Below, piece by piece: positions 28,552-36,542 of a DNA stretch of 64,000 nucleotides; the first letter of the stretch is position 1; every line of letters begins with the position of its first letter. The position numbers were made by a program, and so were the translations under genes. The notes below the pieces were generated by a model that saw only the letters and a list, made by a program, of their open reading frames with translations, did no database searches and was not told the DNA's origin. Source of the DNA: Tersicoccus solisilvae (GTDB lineage Bacteria; Actinomycetota; Actinomycetes; Actinomycetales; Micrococcaceae); assembly GCF_014643255.1 (NCBI RefSeq), contig NZ_BMJI01000001.1:372001-436000 (forward strand). Direction: 5' to 3'.

Positions 28552-29172
28552 ATGAGCACGTCCCGCGGATTCGCTCCCGCCGCCCCCACCACGGCCCAGC
28601 GGGGCTGGCGCGTGGTCGACATCATCGTCGCCTCCGTCGTCGCCGTCGCGTGCGGCGTCGTGTTCTGGGCCTGGAGCCAGGGCTACGCCGCGGTCGCCGT
28701 CGCGACCGCCGCCTTTCCCCCGCTCGGCGGCCTGTACGGCGGCGGGTGGCTGATCGCCGGCGTCGTCGGCGGCCTGATCATCCGCAAGCCCGGGGCGGCC
28801 CTGTACTGCGAGCTGATCGCCGCGTCCGTCGAGGGGGTGCTCGGCACGCACTTCGGGCTGACCGTCATCCTCTCCGGCCTGATCCAGGGCGCGGGCGCGG
28901 AGCTGGTGTTCGCCCTCTTCCGATACCGTCGCTTCGGCCTCGGCGTCGCCCTGCTGGCCGGCCTGGTCACCGGCCTGGCCATGGGCACCAGCGAGAACGT
29001 GCTCTACAACGTGGAGTGGGCCGCCGGTTGGCAGGTGCTGTACGCGATCCTGGCCGGCGTCTCGGGCACCGTGATCGCGGGCCTGCTCGGCTGGCTCGCC
29101 GTACGGGCGCTGGCCGGCACGGGGGTGCTTCACGGTCTCGCGTCGGGCCGCGCCGCGCGGGAGCGAGCCTGA
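28552..29172 (+). CDS. ykoE: ECF transporter S component, YkoE (thiamine/hydroxymethylpyrimidine)
   Basis: 206 residues with about six hydrophobic segments. The family block WRVVDIIVASVVAVACGVVFWAW opens the protein; FPPLGGLYGGGWLIAGVVGGLIIRKPGAALYCELIAASVEGVLGTHFG near 58-105 is typical of YkoE. It is the substrate-binding membrane subunit of an energy-coupling-factor transporter. The TPP riboswitch directly upstream fits a thiamine precursor as substrate. Followed by the ATPase and EcfT genes. Confidence 0.94.
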   Translation: MSTSRGFAPAAPTTAQRGWRVVDIIVASVVAVACGVVFWAWSQGYAAVAVATAAFPPLGGLYGGGWLIAGVVGGLIIRKPGAALYCELIAASVEGVLGTHFGLTVILSGLIQGAGAELVFALFRYRRFGLGVALLAGLVTGLAMGTSENVLYNVEWAAGWQVLYAILAGVSGTVIAGLLGWLAVRALAGTGVLHGLASGRAARERA

Positions 29173-29177
29173 CTCCG

Positions 29178-30776
29178 GTGCCCGGGTCCGGCGGCCCCCG
29201 GGGAGCACGGCCCGCCGCGGTCGAGGCCCGGGGCTGGGGCTGGCGGCACGGGGGTCGGCGTGCCGCCGCCGTCGACGGACTCGACCTGCGGATCGAGCCC
29301 GGGGAGCGGGTGCTCCTGCTCGGGCCGTCCGGGGCGGGCAAGTCGACGGTGCTGCACGGGCTGGCGGGCCTGCTCGACCCGCAGGACGCCGACGTGCGCG
29401 GGCAGCTGCTGATCGACGGAATCCCGGCGAGCCGGGCGCGCGGGCGGGCCGGGCTGCTCCAGCAGGATCCGGAGGCGCAGATCGTGCTGTCCCGCGTCGG
29501 CGACGACGTCGCGTTCGGGCCGGAGAACCTCGCCGTGCCGCGCGAGGCGATCTGGCCCCGCGTCCGGACCGCACTCGATGCCGTCGGCCTCACGCTGCCC
29601 CTCGACCACCCCACCGGCGAGCTCTCCGGCGGCCAGCAGCAGCGCCTCGGCCTCGCCGGGCTGCTCGCCATGGCACCCGGTCTGCTGCTGCTGGACGAGC
29701 CCACGGCCAACCTCGACCCCGCCGGCGTGCTGCAGGTCCGCGACGCCGTCGCCGCGGCGCTGGACGCCACCGGCGCCACCCTCGTCGTCGTCGAGCACCG
29801 GGTCGCCGTGTGGGCGCCGGTCGTGGACCGGGTCGTGGTCCTCGCCCCCGTTGTCGACGGGACGACCAGCGGGGTCACCCACGACGGGCCGATCGAGACC
29901 GTGCTCGCGACCCACGGGGCGGAGCTCGCCGCCGCGGGCATCTGGGTGCCCGGGCACGAACCGGTCGTGCCCGCCCGCTCCGACGTGGCGGGCGAGACGC
30001 TGCTGACCGCCCGGGACCTCGCGGTCAGCCGGCTCGCCCGGACCTCCCGGCGACGTGATCGGAGTGCCGGCCGGCACCGCGGCCGGGTGGAGGTCGCCGC
30101 CGCCGGCATCGACGTCACCCTCGCCGCCGGCCGGGCACTGAGTGTCACCGGGCCGAACGGCGCCGGCAAGTCGACCCTCGCCCTCACGCTCGCCGGGCTG
30201 CTCCCGTCCGTGGCGGGGACGGTGGCCGCGACGCCGTCGCTCGCGGGCACGGCGGGACCGGACCCGTACCGTTGGCGCCCCGGCCAGCTGATCGCCCGGA
30301 TCGGCACGGTGTTCCAGGAACCCGAGCACCAGTTCGTCACCGGGTCGGTGCGTGAGGAGCTGGCCTTCGGCCCGCGCCACGCGGCCGACGCTCGCGCGGT
30401 GCCCGGCGGGCCCGCGGCGCTCGACGCGCGGGTGGACGAGCTGCTCGACCGGCTGCGCCTCACGCACCTGGCCGCCGCCAACCCGTTCACCCTCTCCGGC
30501 GGCGAGAAGCGCCGGCTCTCGGTCGCCACCGTGCTGGCCGCCGGCCCGCGCGTCGTCGTGCTCGACGAGCCCACCTTCGGGCAGGACGCCCTGACCTGGC
30601 GGCACCTGGTCGACCTGCTGTCCGGGCTGCTGGACGAAGGACGGGCCGTCGTCGCCGTCACCCACGACGCGGCGTTCAGCGCCGCGCTCGCGGGCGACCG
30701 GCTGGACCTGCCCGGACGGGCCGACTCCCCGGCCGGCGTCGGGGCGTCGGAACCGGCCCCGGTGGAGGCACGATGA
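29178..30776 (+). CDS. ykoD: ECF transporter ATPase with two ABC domains (YkoD)
   Basis: 532 residues containing two complete ATPase modules. The first has Walker A GPSGAGKS near residue 51, signature LSGGQQQRLGLA near 148 and LLLLDEPTANLD. The second has GPNGAGKS near 326, LSGGEKRRLSVA near 440 and VVVLDEPTFGQD. Tandem ATPases in one chain are the YkoD arrangement. It powers uptake together with YkoE and YkoC. GTG 29178 lies five bases after the ykoE stop; longer upstream frame reading lacks family similarity. Confidence 0.93.
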   Translation: MPGSGGPRGARPAAVEARGWGWRHGGRRAAAVDGLDLRIEPGERVLLLGPSGAGKSTVLHGLAGLLDPQDADVRGQLLIDGIPASRARGRAGLLQQDPEAQIVLSRVGDDVAFGPENLAVPREAIWPRVRTALDAVGLTLPLDHPTGELSGGQQQRLGLAGLLAMAPGLLLLDEPTANLDPAGVLQVRDAVAAALDATGATLVVVEHRVAVWAPVVDRVVVLAPVVDGTTSGVTHDGPIETVLATHGAELAAAGIWVPGHEPVVPARSDVAGETLLTARDLAVSRLARTSRRRDRSAGRHRGRVEVAAAGIDVTLAAGRALSVTGPNGAGKSTLALTLAGLLPSVAGTVAATPSLAGTAGPDPYRWRPGQLIARIGTVFQEPEHQFVTGSVREELAFGPRHAADARAVPGGPAALDARVDELLDRLRLTHLAAANPFTLSGGEKRRLSVATVLAAGPRVVVLDEPTFGQDALTWRHLVDLLSGLLDEGRAVVAVTHDAAFSAALAGDRLDLPGRADSPAGVGASEPAPVEAR

Positions 30777-31597
30777 CGGCGACCGCGGTCCCGCGCACGG
30801 GCCCGTCCCGCACGGGCGGACGGGCCGCCCGGGACGGGTCCGTGCTCGCCCGCGCCCATCCGCTGGCCAAGCTCGCCGCGGCCCTCGTCCTGACGGTCGC
30901 GCTGCTGGCGACCACCGATCCGGTGTGCGCCGGCGTCGCCCTGGCCGGTGAGCTGGCGGTGGTGCCGTTGGCCGGGCTGCGGCTGCGCACGCTGCTGGTG
31001 CGCGGCTGGCCGGTCCTGGTCGCCGCGCTGGTCTCCGGATACGGCACGGCCGTGCTCGCACCGCCGTCGGGCGCCGTGCTGGTCCACGCCGGGCCGTTCG
31101 TGCTGACCGCCGGGGGGCTGACGGCGGGCGTCGGGATCGCCCTGCGCGGGCTGGCCCTCGCCGTGCCCGGCATCCTGCTCCTGGCGACCACCGACCCGAC
31201 GGATCTCGCCGACGCCCTCGCCCAGCGGCTGCGCCTGCCGCACCGGTTCGTCCTCGGAGCGCTGGCGGCGATGCGGCTGGTGGGTCTGCTGGTGGCGGAG
31301 TGGTCGACGCTGACGATGGCGCGCCGCGCCCGCGGCGTCGGCACCGGCGCCGGGGTTGCCGGCCGAATCCGTGCCGGGGCCGGTCAGACCGTGGCGCTGC
31401 TGGTCCAGGCGATCCGCCGGGCCGGGCGGCTCGCCATCACCATGGAGGCGCGGGGGTTCGGCGCGGGACGGCGCACCTGGGGGCGGCCGTCGGTGTTCCA
31501 CCGGCGGGACGCGCTCGTGGTCGCCGGCGGGGCGCTGATCGCCGCGGCCGCCGTCACCGCCGCCGTGCTCGCGGGCACCTGGAACCCCATCCTCTGA
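30773..31597 (+). CDS. ykoC: ECF transporter transmembrane component T (YkoC)
   Basis: 274 residues with five to six helices. The EcfT coupling motifs are MARRARGVG near residue 183 and MEARGFGAG near 224, the two arginine-containing helices that dock on the ATPases. ATG 30773 overlaps the ykoD stop. It completes the ykoEDC thiamine-precursor transporter. An inverted-repeat element follows 16 bases after the stop. Confidence 0.92.
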   Translation: MTATAVPRTGPSRTGGRAARDGSVLARAHPLAKLAAALVLTVALLATTDPVCAGVALAGELAVVPLAGLRLRTLLVRGWPVLVAALVSGYGTAVLAPPSGAVLVHAGPFVLTAGGLTAGVGIALRGLALAVPGILLLATTDPTDLADALAQRLRLPHRFVLGALAAMRLVGLLVAEWSTLTMARRARGVGTGAGVAGRIRAGAGQTVALLVQAIRRAGRLAITMEARGFGAGRRTWGRPSVFHRRDALVVAGGALIAAAAVTAAVLAGTWNPIL

Positions 31598-31613
31598 CGC
31601 CGCCCCCCCTGAT

Positions 31614-31683
31614 GCCAGGTCGTCAATAGATGTCCCATCCGGGGCTCCGGCACCGGTTTTCGAGCATCTATTGACGAGCTGGC
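31614..31683. repeat. Dispersed inverted-repeat element, copy 2
   Basis: 70 bp. Left arm GCCAGGTCGTCAATAGATG differs from copy 1 by one base; right arm CATCTATTGACGAGCTGGC (31665-31683) is identical to copy 1. It lies between the convergent ykoC and pabC-like genes and probably terminates both. Confidence 0.9.
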
Positions 31684-31690
31684 GGATGTG

Positions 31691-32572
31691 TCAGTGGCGG
31701 GTGGCGGTGAGCAGCAGCTCCGTCAACTCCTCCGTCAGCTCGGGGCTGACCGCGATCTCGCAACCGTCCACGCTGCGGATCGGCGCGAGCAGCCGCACGC
31801 TGGAGGCCAGCCACACGCCGTCGTTGCCGTGCAGCTCCTCCGGGGTCAGCGGGCCGTAACCGAGCCGCCACCCGGCCGGTTCCGCCGTCGCGAACAGCGC
31901 GCCCTGCGTCGTGCCGGCGAGGATGCCGCTGCGCAGCAGCGGGGTGACCAGTTCGCGGACGCCGTCGCGGGTGCGGGCGATCAGCAGCGTGGACGTCGGT
32001 CCCTCGAGCACGCGCCCGTCGGAGCTGACGAAGATCGCGTCGTCCGCCCCCTGCCGGTGGGCGTATCGCAGCGCGGCCATGTTGACGGCGTAGGACGTGG
32101 TCTTGGACCCGAGCAGCAGCCACGGCGCCGCCTCGGCGGCGTCGCTGGAGTAGCCCCGGTCCAGCAGCAGGACGTCGAGCCCGCGGTGGCGCTGTTCGCG
32201 GCTGCTGGCCGGGACCGGCTGCAGGTACACCCAGCACGTCGGCGGCCCGGCCGCGTCGACGCCGCGCGTGCCGACGAGCCGGATCATCGCCTCGGCCTCG
32301 CCGTGCACCCGCGCGAACTCCGCCAGCCCCGTCTCGATGGCGGCCTGCCAGCGCTCCCCGGCGGGCAGGTCCAGGTCGAGCGCGTCCGCGGAGGAGGCGA
32401 GCCGGTCCAGGTGCGCCTCCAGCTGCAGGGCCCGGCCGTCCACCGCCAGCAGGGTCTCGAACACGCCGTCGCCGCGGACGACGCCCAGGTCGGTGACCAG
32501 CAGCTGCGGGACGTCGGGATCGGCGACGCGGCCGGCCGGGGCGTCGGGGGTCAGCAGGACGAGGGCACTCAT
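31691..32572 (-). CDS. pabC: Class IV aminotransferase, probable aminodeoxychorismate lyase
   Basis: 293 residues. LGVVRGDGVFETLLAVDG near residue 28 and the pyridoxal-phosphate lysine in LGSKTTSYAVNMAAL near 160 mark a fold-type IV PLP enzyme; EGPTSTLL near 195 is the cofactor-phosphate loop. Length and motifs fit PabC, which makes 4-aminobenzoate for folate. Branched-chain or D-amino-acid aminotransferases share the fold and remain possible, since no pabA/pabB is nearby. On the minus strand TACTGT-N6-ATG indicates a leaderless start. Confidence 0.83.
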   Translation of the reverse strand: MSALVLLTPDAPAGRVADPDVPQLLVTDLGVVRGDGVFETLLAVDGRALQLEAHLDRLASSADALDLDLPAGERWQAAIETGLAEFARVHGEAEAMIRLVGTRGVDAAGPPTCWVYLQPVPASSREQRHRGLDVLLLDRGYSSDAAEAAPWLLLGSKTTSYAVNMAALRYAHRQGADDAIFVSSDGRVLEGPTSTLLIARTRDGVRELVTPLLRSGILAGTTQGALFATAEPAGWRLGYGPLTPEELHGNDGVWLASSVRLLAPIRSVDGCEIAVSPELTEELTELLLTATRH

Positions 32573-32584
32573 GTGCCCACAGTA
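32573..32584 (-). promoter_or_regulatory. Leaderless promoter of the pabC-like gene (-10 TACTGT)
   Basis: The minus strand reads TACTGT (32584-32579), six bases, then ATG at 32572. Confidence 0.5.
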
Positions 32585-32620
32585 GTGCGGACGTCCCCGG
32601 CCCTCCGGGACGCCGATCGC

Positions 32621-33214
32621 TCAGGGTTCGTCGGTGCCGAGGAGCTCGCGGATCCGCTGCGCGAGCACGGCCGGGTCCGGTTCGCCGGTGACGACCACGT
32701 CGGCCGCCGCGGCCACGTCGTCGTGCGCGAGCCATGCCCGTTCCTGCGTCGCCCACCGCGACCAGTGCGGCCGGAACACGGCCCCGTCGCGATCCAGCGC
32801 CCGCTGCCGTCGCCGGTCGGCGGGCAGGTCCAGCCACACGAGCGCGTCGAGCGCCGGGCGGGCCGCGGCGTGCCCGGCGCCGACCCCCTCGGCGATGACC
32901 AGGCCACCCGGCTCGATCCGACGGATGGCCCCCGGCGCGCCGGCCTCCCAGTCCCAGGCGGTCCACCGCGCGGCCCGGCCCGCCGCGAGCGGCTCCAGCA
33001 CCTCACGCCGGTAGGCCTCCATGCCGGCCGCGAGGCCGTCCCAGCCCGGGTAGAGGTCCTCGAGGTGGAAGACACGGACGGCGCCGGGGCCGCCCTGCGG
33101 CCCGTCGCGACCCGCGGTGCCGAGGGCACGGGCGAGGCCGGCGGCGAGGGTGGTCTTCCCCGCCCCGGAGCGGCCGTCGACGCCGATCACCTGGGTCCGG
33201 GGGGCCGTGCTCAC
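32621..33214 (-). CDS. Uridine kinase-like P-loop protein
   Basis: 197 residues with Walker A GVDGRSGAGKTTLAAGLA near residue 10. VFHLEDLYPGWDGLAAG near 48 and GGLVIAEGVGAG near 103 follow, an arrangement like uridine/cytidine kinases and related small kinases. The substrate is not identifiable. GTG 33214 overlaps the stop of the phosphatase gene (GTGA), so the two are coupled. No paired gene suggests a pathway. Confidence 0.8.
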   Translation of the reverse strand: MSTAPRTQVIGVDGRSGAGKTTLAAGLARALGTAGRDGPQGGPGAVRVFHLEDLYPGWDGLAAGMEAYRREVLEPLAAGRAARWTAWDWEAGAPGAIRRIEPGGLVIAEGVGAGHAAARPALDALVWLDLPADRRRQRALDRDGAVFRPHWSRWATQERAWLAHDDVAAAADVVVTGEPDPAVLAQRIRELLGTDEP

Positions 33215-33720
33215 CGGTGCGTGGCGCCGGCGTCGCGGTGCTCGCGGATCCAGGCCACGAGAGAGGGCAAGGCCTCGGCGATGAGCCGGTGGGTGTCGAC
33301 GAAGTCGGCGTCCGTGCCGTACCAGGGGTCGCTGATGCCCGCGTCCTGCGGATCCGTCTCCCCGGTCTCGTCGACGAACTCGCGGAACATCCGGACCTTG
33401 TCCGCCGTCCGCGGGTCCGGCGCCTGCTCCCGCAGCGCGTCGTAGTGGTCGACGTCCATCGCCAGGACCAGGTCCAGGTCGGCGAACCAGTCCGGATCGA
33501 ACTCGCGTGCCCGGTGGTCCGTGGCGTCGATGCCGTCCGCCTCGAGGACGGCACGCGCTCGCGGGTCGACCGGCCTGCCTCGTTCCCACCCCGACGTGCC
33601 GGCCGAGCGGACCTCGACGTCGCCGCCGAGTCCCTCCTCGGCGAGGGCACGGGCCAGCATCAGCGCGGCCATGGGGGAGCGGCAGATATTGCCGGTGCAG
33701 ACGGTCATCACCCGGAACAT
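33211..33720 (-). CDS. Low-molecular-weight protein-tyrosine phosphatase
   Basis: 169 residues. VCTGNICRSPMAALML at about 7-22 is the CX5R catalytic P-loop, and SDPWYG near residue 129 carries the general-acid aspartate. It dephosphorylates protein tyrosine (or, in some relatives, arginine) phosphates. No tyrosine kinase is in the window. TACGGT-N6-ATG on the minus strand points to a leaderless mRNA. Coupled to the kinase downstream. Confidence 0.93.
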   Translation of the reverse strand: MFRVMTVCTGNICRSPMAALMLARALAEEGLGGDVEVRSAGTSGWERGRPVDPRARAVLEADGIDATDHRAREFDPDWFADLDLVLAMDVDHYDALREQAPDPRTADKVRMFREFVDETGETDPQDAGISDPWYGTDADFVDTHRLIAEALPSLVAWIREHRDAGATHR

Positions 33721-33732
33721 GACCTCACCGTA
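33721..33732 (-). promoter_or_regulatory. Leaderless promoter of the tyrosine phosphatase gene (-10 TACGGT)
   Basis: The minus strand reads TACGGT (33732-33727), six bases, ATG at 33720. Confidence 0.5.
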
Positions 33733-33778
33733 CCCAGCGGCGCCGGGCGTTCCGCCGTCCGGCGTCGCGTGGACGGGG

Positions 33779-34615
33779 TCAGCGGCCCGCGCCGGCGTCG
33801 AGGGCGAGCACCTCGACGCTCGGCACGAGGAAGACCGCGTCGGCGCTCTCGGCCCACTGCCGCCACCCCTGGGCCAGCCGCTCGAGATACAGATGGGAGG
33901 CGAGGCCGCGCCGCACGGCCTGGTCGGCGAACGCGGACCGGGTGATCCGCTCCGACCACAGCTCGGCCCACCACCGGCGTTCGTCCCCCGTGTAGCACCA
34001 CGTGCTGGCCGTGACGGTCACGTCGGTGAGGCCGGCCTGGTGGAGCCAGCCCGGCAGGCGCCGCCCGGCGTCGGGTTCCCCGCCGTTGAGGCGGGCGACC
34101 CGCTGGTAGAGGCTCATCCACTCGTCGAGTTCGGGTACCTGCGGGAACCAGGACATCGCTTGGTAGTCGGCGTCCCGGACGGCGAGCAGGCCGCCGGGAC
34201 GGAGCACCCGGCGCATGGCGGTCAGGGCGCCCACCGGGTCCGCCAGGTGCTGCAGCACCTGATGGGCGTGCACGACGTCGAAGCCGGCATCGGTGAACGG
34301 CAGCGCGTGGACGTCGCCGAGGCGCCAGCGCACGTTCGCCGGGCCGGGACCGGCCGCGGCGACGTCCAGCACGTCGGCGGCGGAGTCGAGGCCGATCACC
34401 TCTCCGGGCGCCACCCGCTCGGCCAGATCGCGCGTGATGGTGCCGGGCCCGCACCCGACGTCGAGCACCCGCATACCGGGGACCAGGTGGGGGAGCAGAT
34501 AGCCCGCCGAGTTCGCCGCGGTGCGCCACCGGTGGGAGCGCAGCACGCTCTCGTGGTGCCCGTGCGTGTAGCGCGGCGGGGCTGCGGCGTCGCGTGGTCC
34601 TGACATCGTTGTCAT
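33779..34615 (-). CDS. Class I SAM-dependent methyltransferase (UbiE/Methyltransf_11 type)
   Basis: 278 residues. SAM motif I is MRVLDVGCGPGTITRDLA near residue 48, with acidic loop VIGLDSAADVLD and FDVVHAHQVLQHLADPVGALTAMRRVLRPGGLLAVRD (about 110-147). Substrate unknown. ATG 34615 is chosen; ATG 34606 is an alternative. It starts 72 bases after the end of the XRE/TPR regulator gene on the same strand, so it may be co-transcribed with that regulator. Confidence 0.87.
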   Translation of the reverse strand: MTTMSGPRDAAAPPRYTHGHHESVLRSHRWRTAANSAGYLLPHLVPGMRVLDVGCGPGTITRDLAERVAPGEVIGLDSAADVLDVAAAGPGPANVRWRLGDVHALPFTDAGFDVVHAHQVLQHLADPVGALTAMRRVLRPGGLLAVRDADYQAMSWFPQVPELDEWMSLYQRVARLNGGEPDAGRRLPGWLHQAGLTDVTVTASTWCYTGDERRWWAELWSERITRSAFADQAVRRGLASHLYLERLAQGWRQWAESADAVFLVPSVEVLALDAGAGR

Positions 34616-34687
34616 CCCGGATGTTGATTCCTGGTCATGTCCGCGTCGCCCGCCGGTCGCCACGTGGTTTCCCGGCCGGCGCCCGGA

Positions 34688-35938
34688 TCAGGCCGTGGCG
34701 GGCGCGGTGAGCGTGACGTACTGCTTGAACGCGTCGGTCGCCCGCTCGTACGCGCCGGCGGCCTCGAAGGAGTGCGCCGCCCGCAGCAGCGCGCGCGAGG
34801 ACTCCCCGATCCGCCCCATCAACTCGAGGATCCGCGCATGAATCAGCTCGGCCTCGCCGGCGGTCTGCGGGGCGAGGGTGTCGAGCTCGGCCAGCACGGG
34901 ATTCAGCTGGCCCAGGGCCTCGGCCGGCTTGGACGCCGCCAGCGACCAGCGAGCGCTCACCATCGCCAGTTCGAGCTTGTCGCTGCGGTTGCCGACGACG
35001 TCGATGGCGAACTGGGCGCGCTCGAGGTACTCGGTGATCTGCTCGCTCATCGCGCCGTTGGTGATCCTCATGTCGGCGGTGGTCTTGTTCAGACGACCCC
35101 ACTGCCGCAGGCCCATCGCGGGGGAGAGCAGGTCGATGGCCTGGTTGTGCAACCGGACGCCCTCCTGCGCATCGCCACGCAGGAAGGCCATGTTGCCGAC
35201 CGTCCAGGCACCGCGGCCGCGCATCTGCGCGGACACGCGGGCCGTGGGCTGCAGGTCGATCTGCCGGGCCACGTCGGCGGCCTCGGCGAGCTGATCGCTC
35301 TCCGCGAGCGTCGCGATCAACGAGCACTGGGCCTCGAGCAGCGTCGACGGATTGGCGGACGGGTGATCCCGCAGCAGGTCGACCGCCGCGCGGGCATGAT
35401 GGACCGCGTCGGGGAGCCGACCCATGCCCTGCTTGGCGGCGGCCGCGATGATCTCCGCCTCGGCGGCGAGGTTGACCGATTCGCGGGCGACGGGGTGGTG
35501 CCGCAGGGCCTGCGCCGCCTCCCAGCACGGCTCGTACTTCTCGCTGACCATGAGGCACTCGGCGTACAGCAGGCTGAGCGACCACCATGCCGAGAGGTTG
35601 TGCTCGATGTCGGAGCTGGCCAGGGCGCGCGCGGCGAAATCGGCCGCGAGGTCGTAGTCGTAGTTCTTCCAGGCCTGCCGGGCCTCCATCTCGAGCTCGA
35701 TGGAGGCGATCGAGGTCCCTGTCGTGACCTCCTGGCGGAAGCTGCGTAGTTCGTCGACCGTGACGCCGAGGCGACCCGCCAGCTCGCTCATGATGGCGTC
35801 TGTGGGACGTCGTCGTCCGCTCTCCAGCAGGGAGATGTAACTCGCGGTGTAGGCGTCGCCGGCCAGTTCGGCCTGGGTGAGGCCGCGGGCCAGCCGCGCT
35901 TCCTTCAGCTTCTTGCTGAAACTGGTGCTGATGGACAT
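34688..35938 (-). CDS. XRE-family regulator with TPR-like C-terminal domain (RRNPP-like architecture)
   Basis: 416 residues. Residues about 6-65 are an XRE helix-turn-helix: LKEARLARGLTQAELAGDAYTASYISLLESGRRRPTDAIMSELAGRLGV. The remaining 350 residues are alpha-helical, alanine/leucine-rich and read as successive TPR-like pairs (for example ARQAWKNYDYDLAADFAARAL, RLPDAVHHARAAVDLL, ATDAFKQYVTL). This is the layout of peptide-sensing regulators such as Rgg, PlcR and NprR. The gene diverges from a secreted repeat-peptide gene across an AT-rich region with repeated TGTCAT(A) half-sites. TAGCAT lies six bases before the ATG, so the mRNA is probably leaderless. The peptide-sensing role is inferred; other TPR-XRE regulators respond to other cues. 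Confidence 0.85.
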   Translation of the reverse strand: MSISTSFSKKLKEARLARGLTQAELAGDAYTASYISLLESGRRRPTDAIMSELAGRLGVTVDELRSFRQEVTTGTSIASIELEMEARQAWKNYDYDLAADFAARALASSDIEHNLSAWWSLSLLYAECLMVSEKYEPCWEAAQALRHHPVARESVNLAAEAEIIAAAAKQGMGRLPDAVHHARAAVDLLRDHPSANPSTLLEAQCSLIATLAESDQLAEAADVARQIDLQPTARVSAQMRGRGAWTVGNMAFLRGDAQEGVRLHNQAIDLLSPAMGLRQWGRLNKTTADMRITNGAMSEQITEYLERAQFAIDVVGNRSDKLELAMVSARWSLAASKPAEALGQLNPVLAELDTLAPQTAGEAELIHARILELMGRIGESSRALLRAAHSFEAAGAYERATDAFKQYVTLTAPATA

Positions 35939-35950
35939 TCTGTCATGCTA
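35939..35950 (-). promoter_or_regulatory. Leaderless promoter of the XRE/TPR regulator gene (-10 TAGCAT)
   Basis: The minus strand reads TAGCAT (35950-35945), GACAGA, ATG at 35938. A TGTCAT half-site (35941-35946) overlaps this hexamer, and the palindrome at 35960-35978 covers the expected -35 zone. Confidence 0.55.
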
Positions 35951-35959
35951 CCAGTCCGA

Positions 35960-35978
35960 TATGACAAATGGTGTCATA
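35960..35978. promoter_or_regulatory. Operator palindrome TATGACA-N5-TGTCATA in the divergent region
   Basis: TATGACA (35960-35966), AATGG, TGTCATA (35972-35978) form a perfect 7-bp inverted repeat. Two further half-sites lie at 35941-35946 and 36009-36015. It is the most likely binding site for the adjacent XRE regulator, controlling itself and the repeat-peptide gene. Confidence 0.65.
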
Positions 35979-36007
35979 CGGTACGGTCAAAAATATTTCT
36001 ACCAAAG

Positions 36008-36037
36008 TTGTCATATCGGGCGGTTGTACCGTAATCT
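36008..36037 (+). promoter_or_regulatory. Promoter of the repeat-peptide gene with overlapping half-site
   Basis: -35 TTGTCA (36008-36013), 18 bases, -10 TAATCT (36032-36037). The -35 is part of TTGTCATATCGG (36008-36019), the exact reverse complement of CCGATATGACAA at 35956-35967. A regulator bound here would overlap the polymerase site. Confidence 0.6.
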
Positions 36038-36119
36038 TGCGTTACGTCGCCCAACGGGCGGCCCCTCGATCACGTCGGGGAACGTTGACCGCGCGGGGCG
36101 CGGAAAGGTGTGGGGAACC

Positions 36120-36542
36120 ATGAACGTCAAGTCCCGAGCCGCGAAGGCTCTGCCGGTCGTCCTGGGTGCAGCTCTCGCCCTGCCGCTGGTCGCGCTTGGC
36201 GCCACGACGGCGAATGCTGCGGTCACCACGGCTCACAGTGCGTCCGCGATCTCGAGCTCGTCGTCCGTCACCCCGGCGGTGGGCAACTGGCCGGACCGCT
36301 TCTTCACCGTCTCCCCGGCCGTGGGCAACTGGCCCGCGACGATCTCCCCGGCCGTGGGCAACTGGCCCGCGACCGTCTCCCCGGCTGTGGGCAACTGGCC
36401 CGCGACGATCTCCCCGGCCGTGGGCAACTGGCCCGCGACCGTCTCCCCGGCCGTGGGCAACTGGCCGGACCACTTCTTCACCGTCACCCCCGCGGTCGGC
36501 AACTGGCCGGCCGCCCGCACCGCCTCGGCGATCGAGGCCTGA
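36120..36542 (+). CDS. Secreted protein built of tandem PAVGNWP repeats (putative multi-copy signal-peptide precursor)
   Basis: 140 residues. Residues 1-34 are a signal peptide (KALPVVLGAALALPLVALGATTANAA). A Ser/Ala spacer leads to seven PAVGNWP units from residue 52 on. Units 2 to 5 have the form PAVGNWPAT(I/V)S, 11 residues each; units 1 and 6 are followed by D(R/H)FFTV(S/T); unit 7 leads to the end AARTASAIEA. No cysteine and no known fold. The repeats occupy more than half of the mature chain, so the conserved heptapeptide looks like the functional product or ligand. The gene diverges from an XRE/TPR regulator. I know of no named family. A polypheromone precursor is the favoured inference; a wall-associated repeat protein or bioactive peptide is also possible. 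ATG 36120 has GGAAAGG about 11 bases upstream. Confidence 0.72.
   Translation: MNVKSRAAKALPVVLGAALALPLVALGATTANAAVTTAHSASAISSSSSVTPAVGNWPDRFFTVSPAVGNWPATISPAVGNWPATVSPAVGNWPATISPAVGNWPATVSPAVGNWPDHFFTVTPAVGNWPAARTASAIEA
36273..36509 (+). repeat. Seven in-frame PAVGNWP coding repeats
   Basis: Units start at 36273, 36315, 36348, 36381, 36414, 36447 and 36489. Units 2-5 are 33 bp each and nearly identical in DNA; units 2-3 and 4-5 alternate ATI/ATV and differ at one base, so a 66-bp block was probably duplicated recently. All changes keep A-V-G-N-W-P intact. Confidence 0.95.

Noticed and set aside
35877-36119. In-frame extension of the repeat-peptide protein to an upstream ATG
   Set aside because: It would run through the regulator start and the operator region and would put the signal peptide in the middle of the protein; ATG 36120 fits a secreted precursor.
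36315-36446. Regular 33-bp direct repeats resembling a CRISPR array
   Set aside because: The repeats are contiguous, have no unique spacers, stay in frame with a signal-peptide-bearing protein, and no cas gene is nearby.
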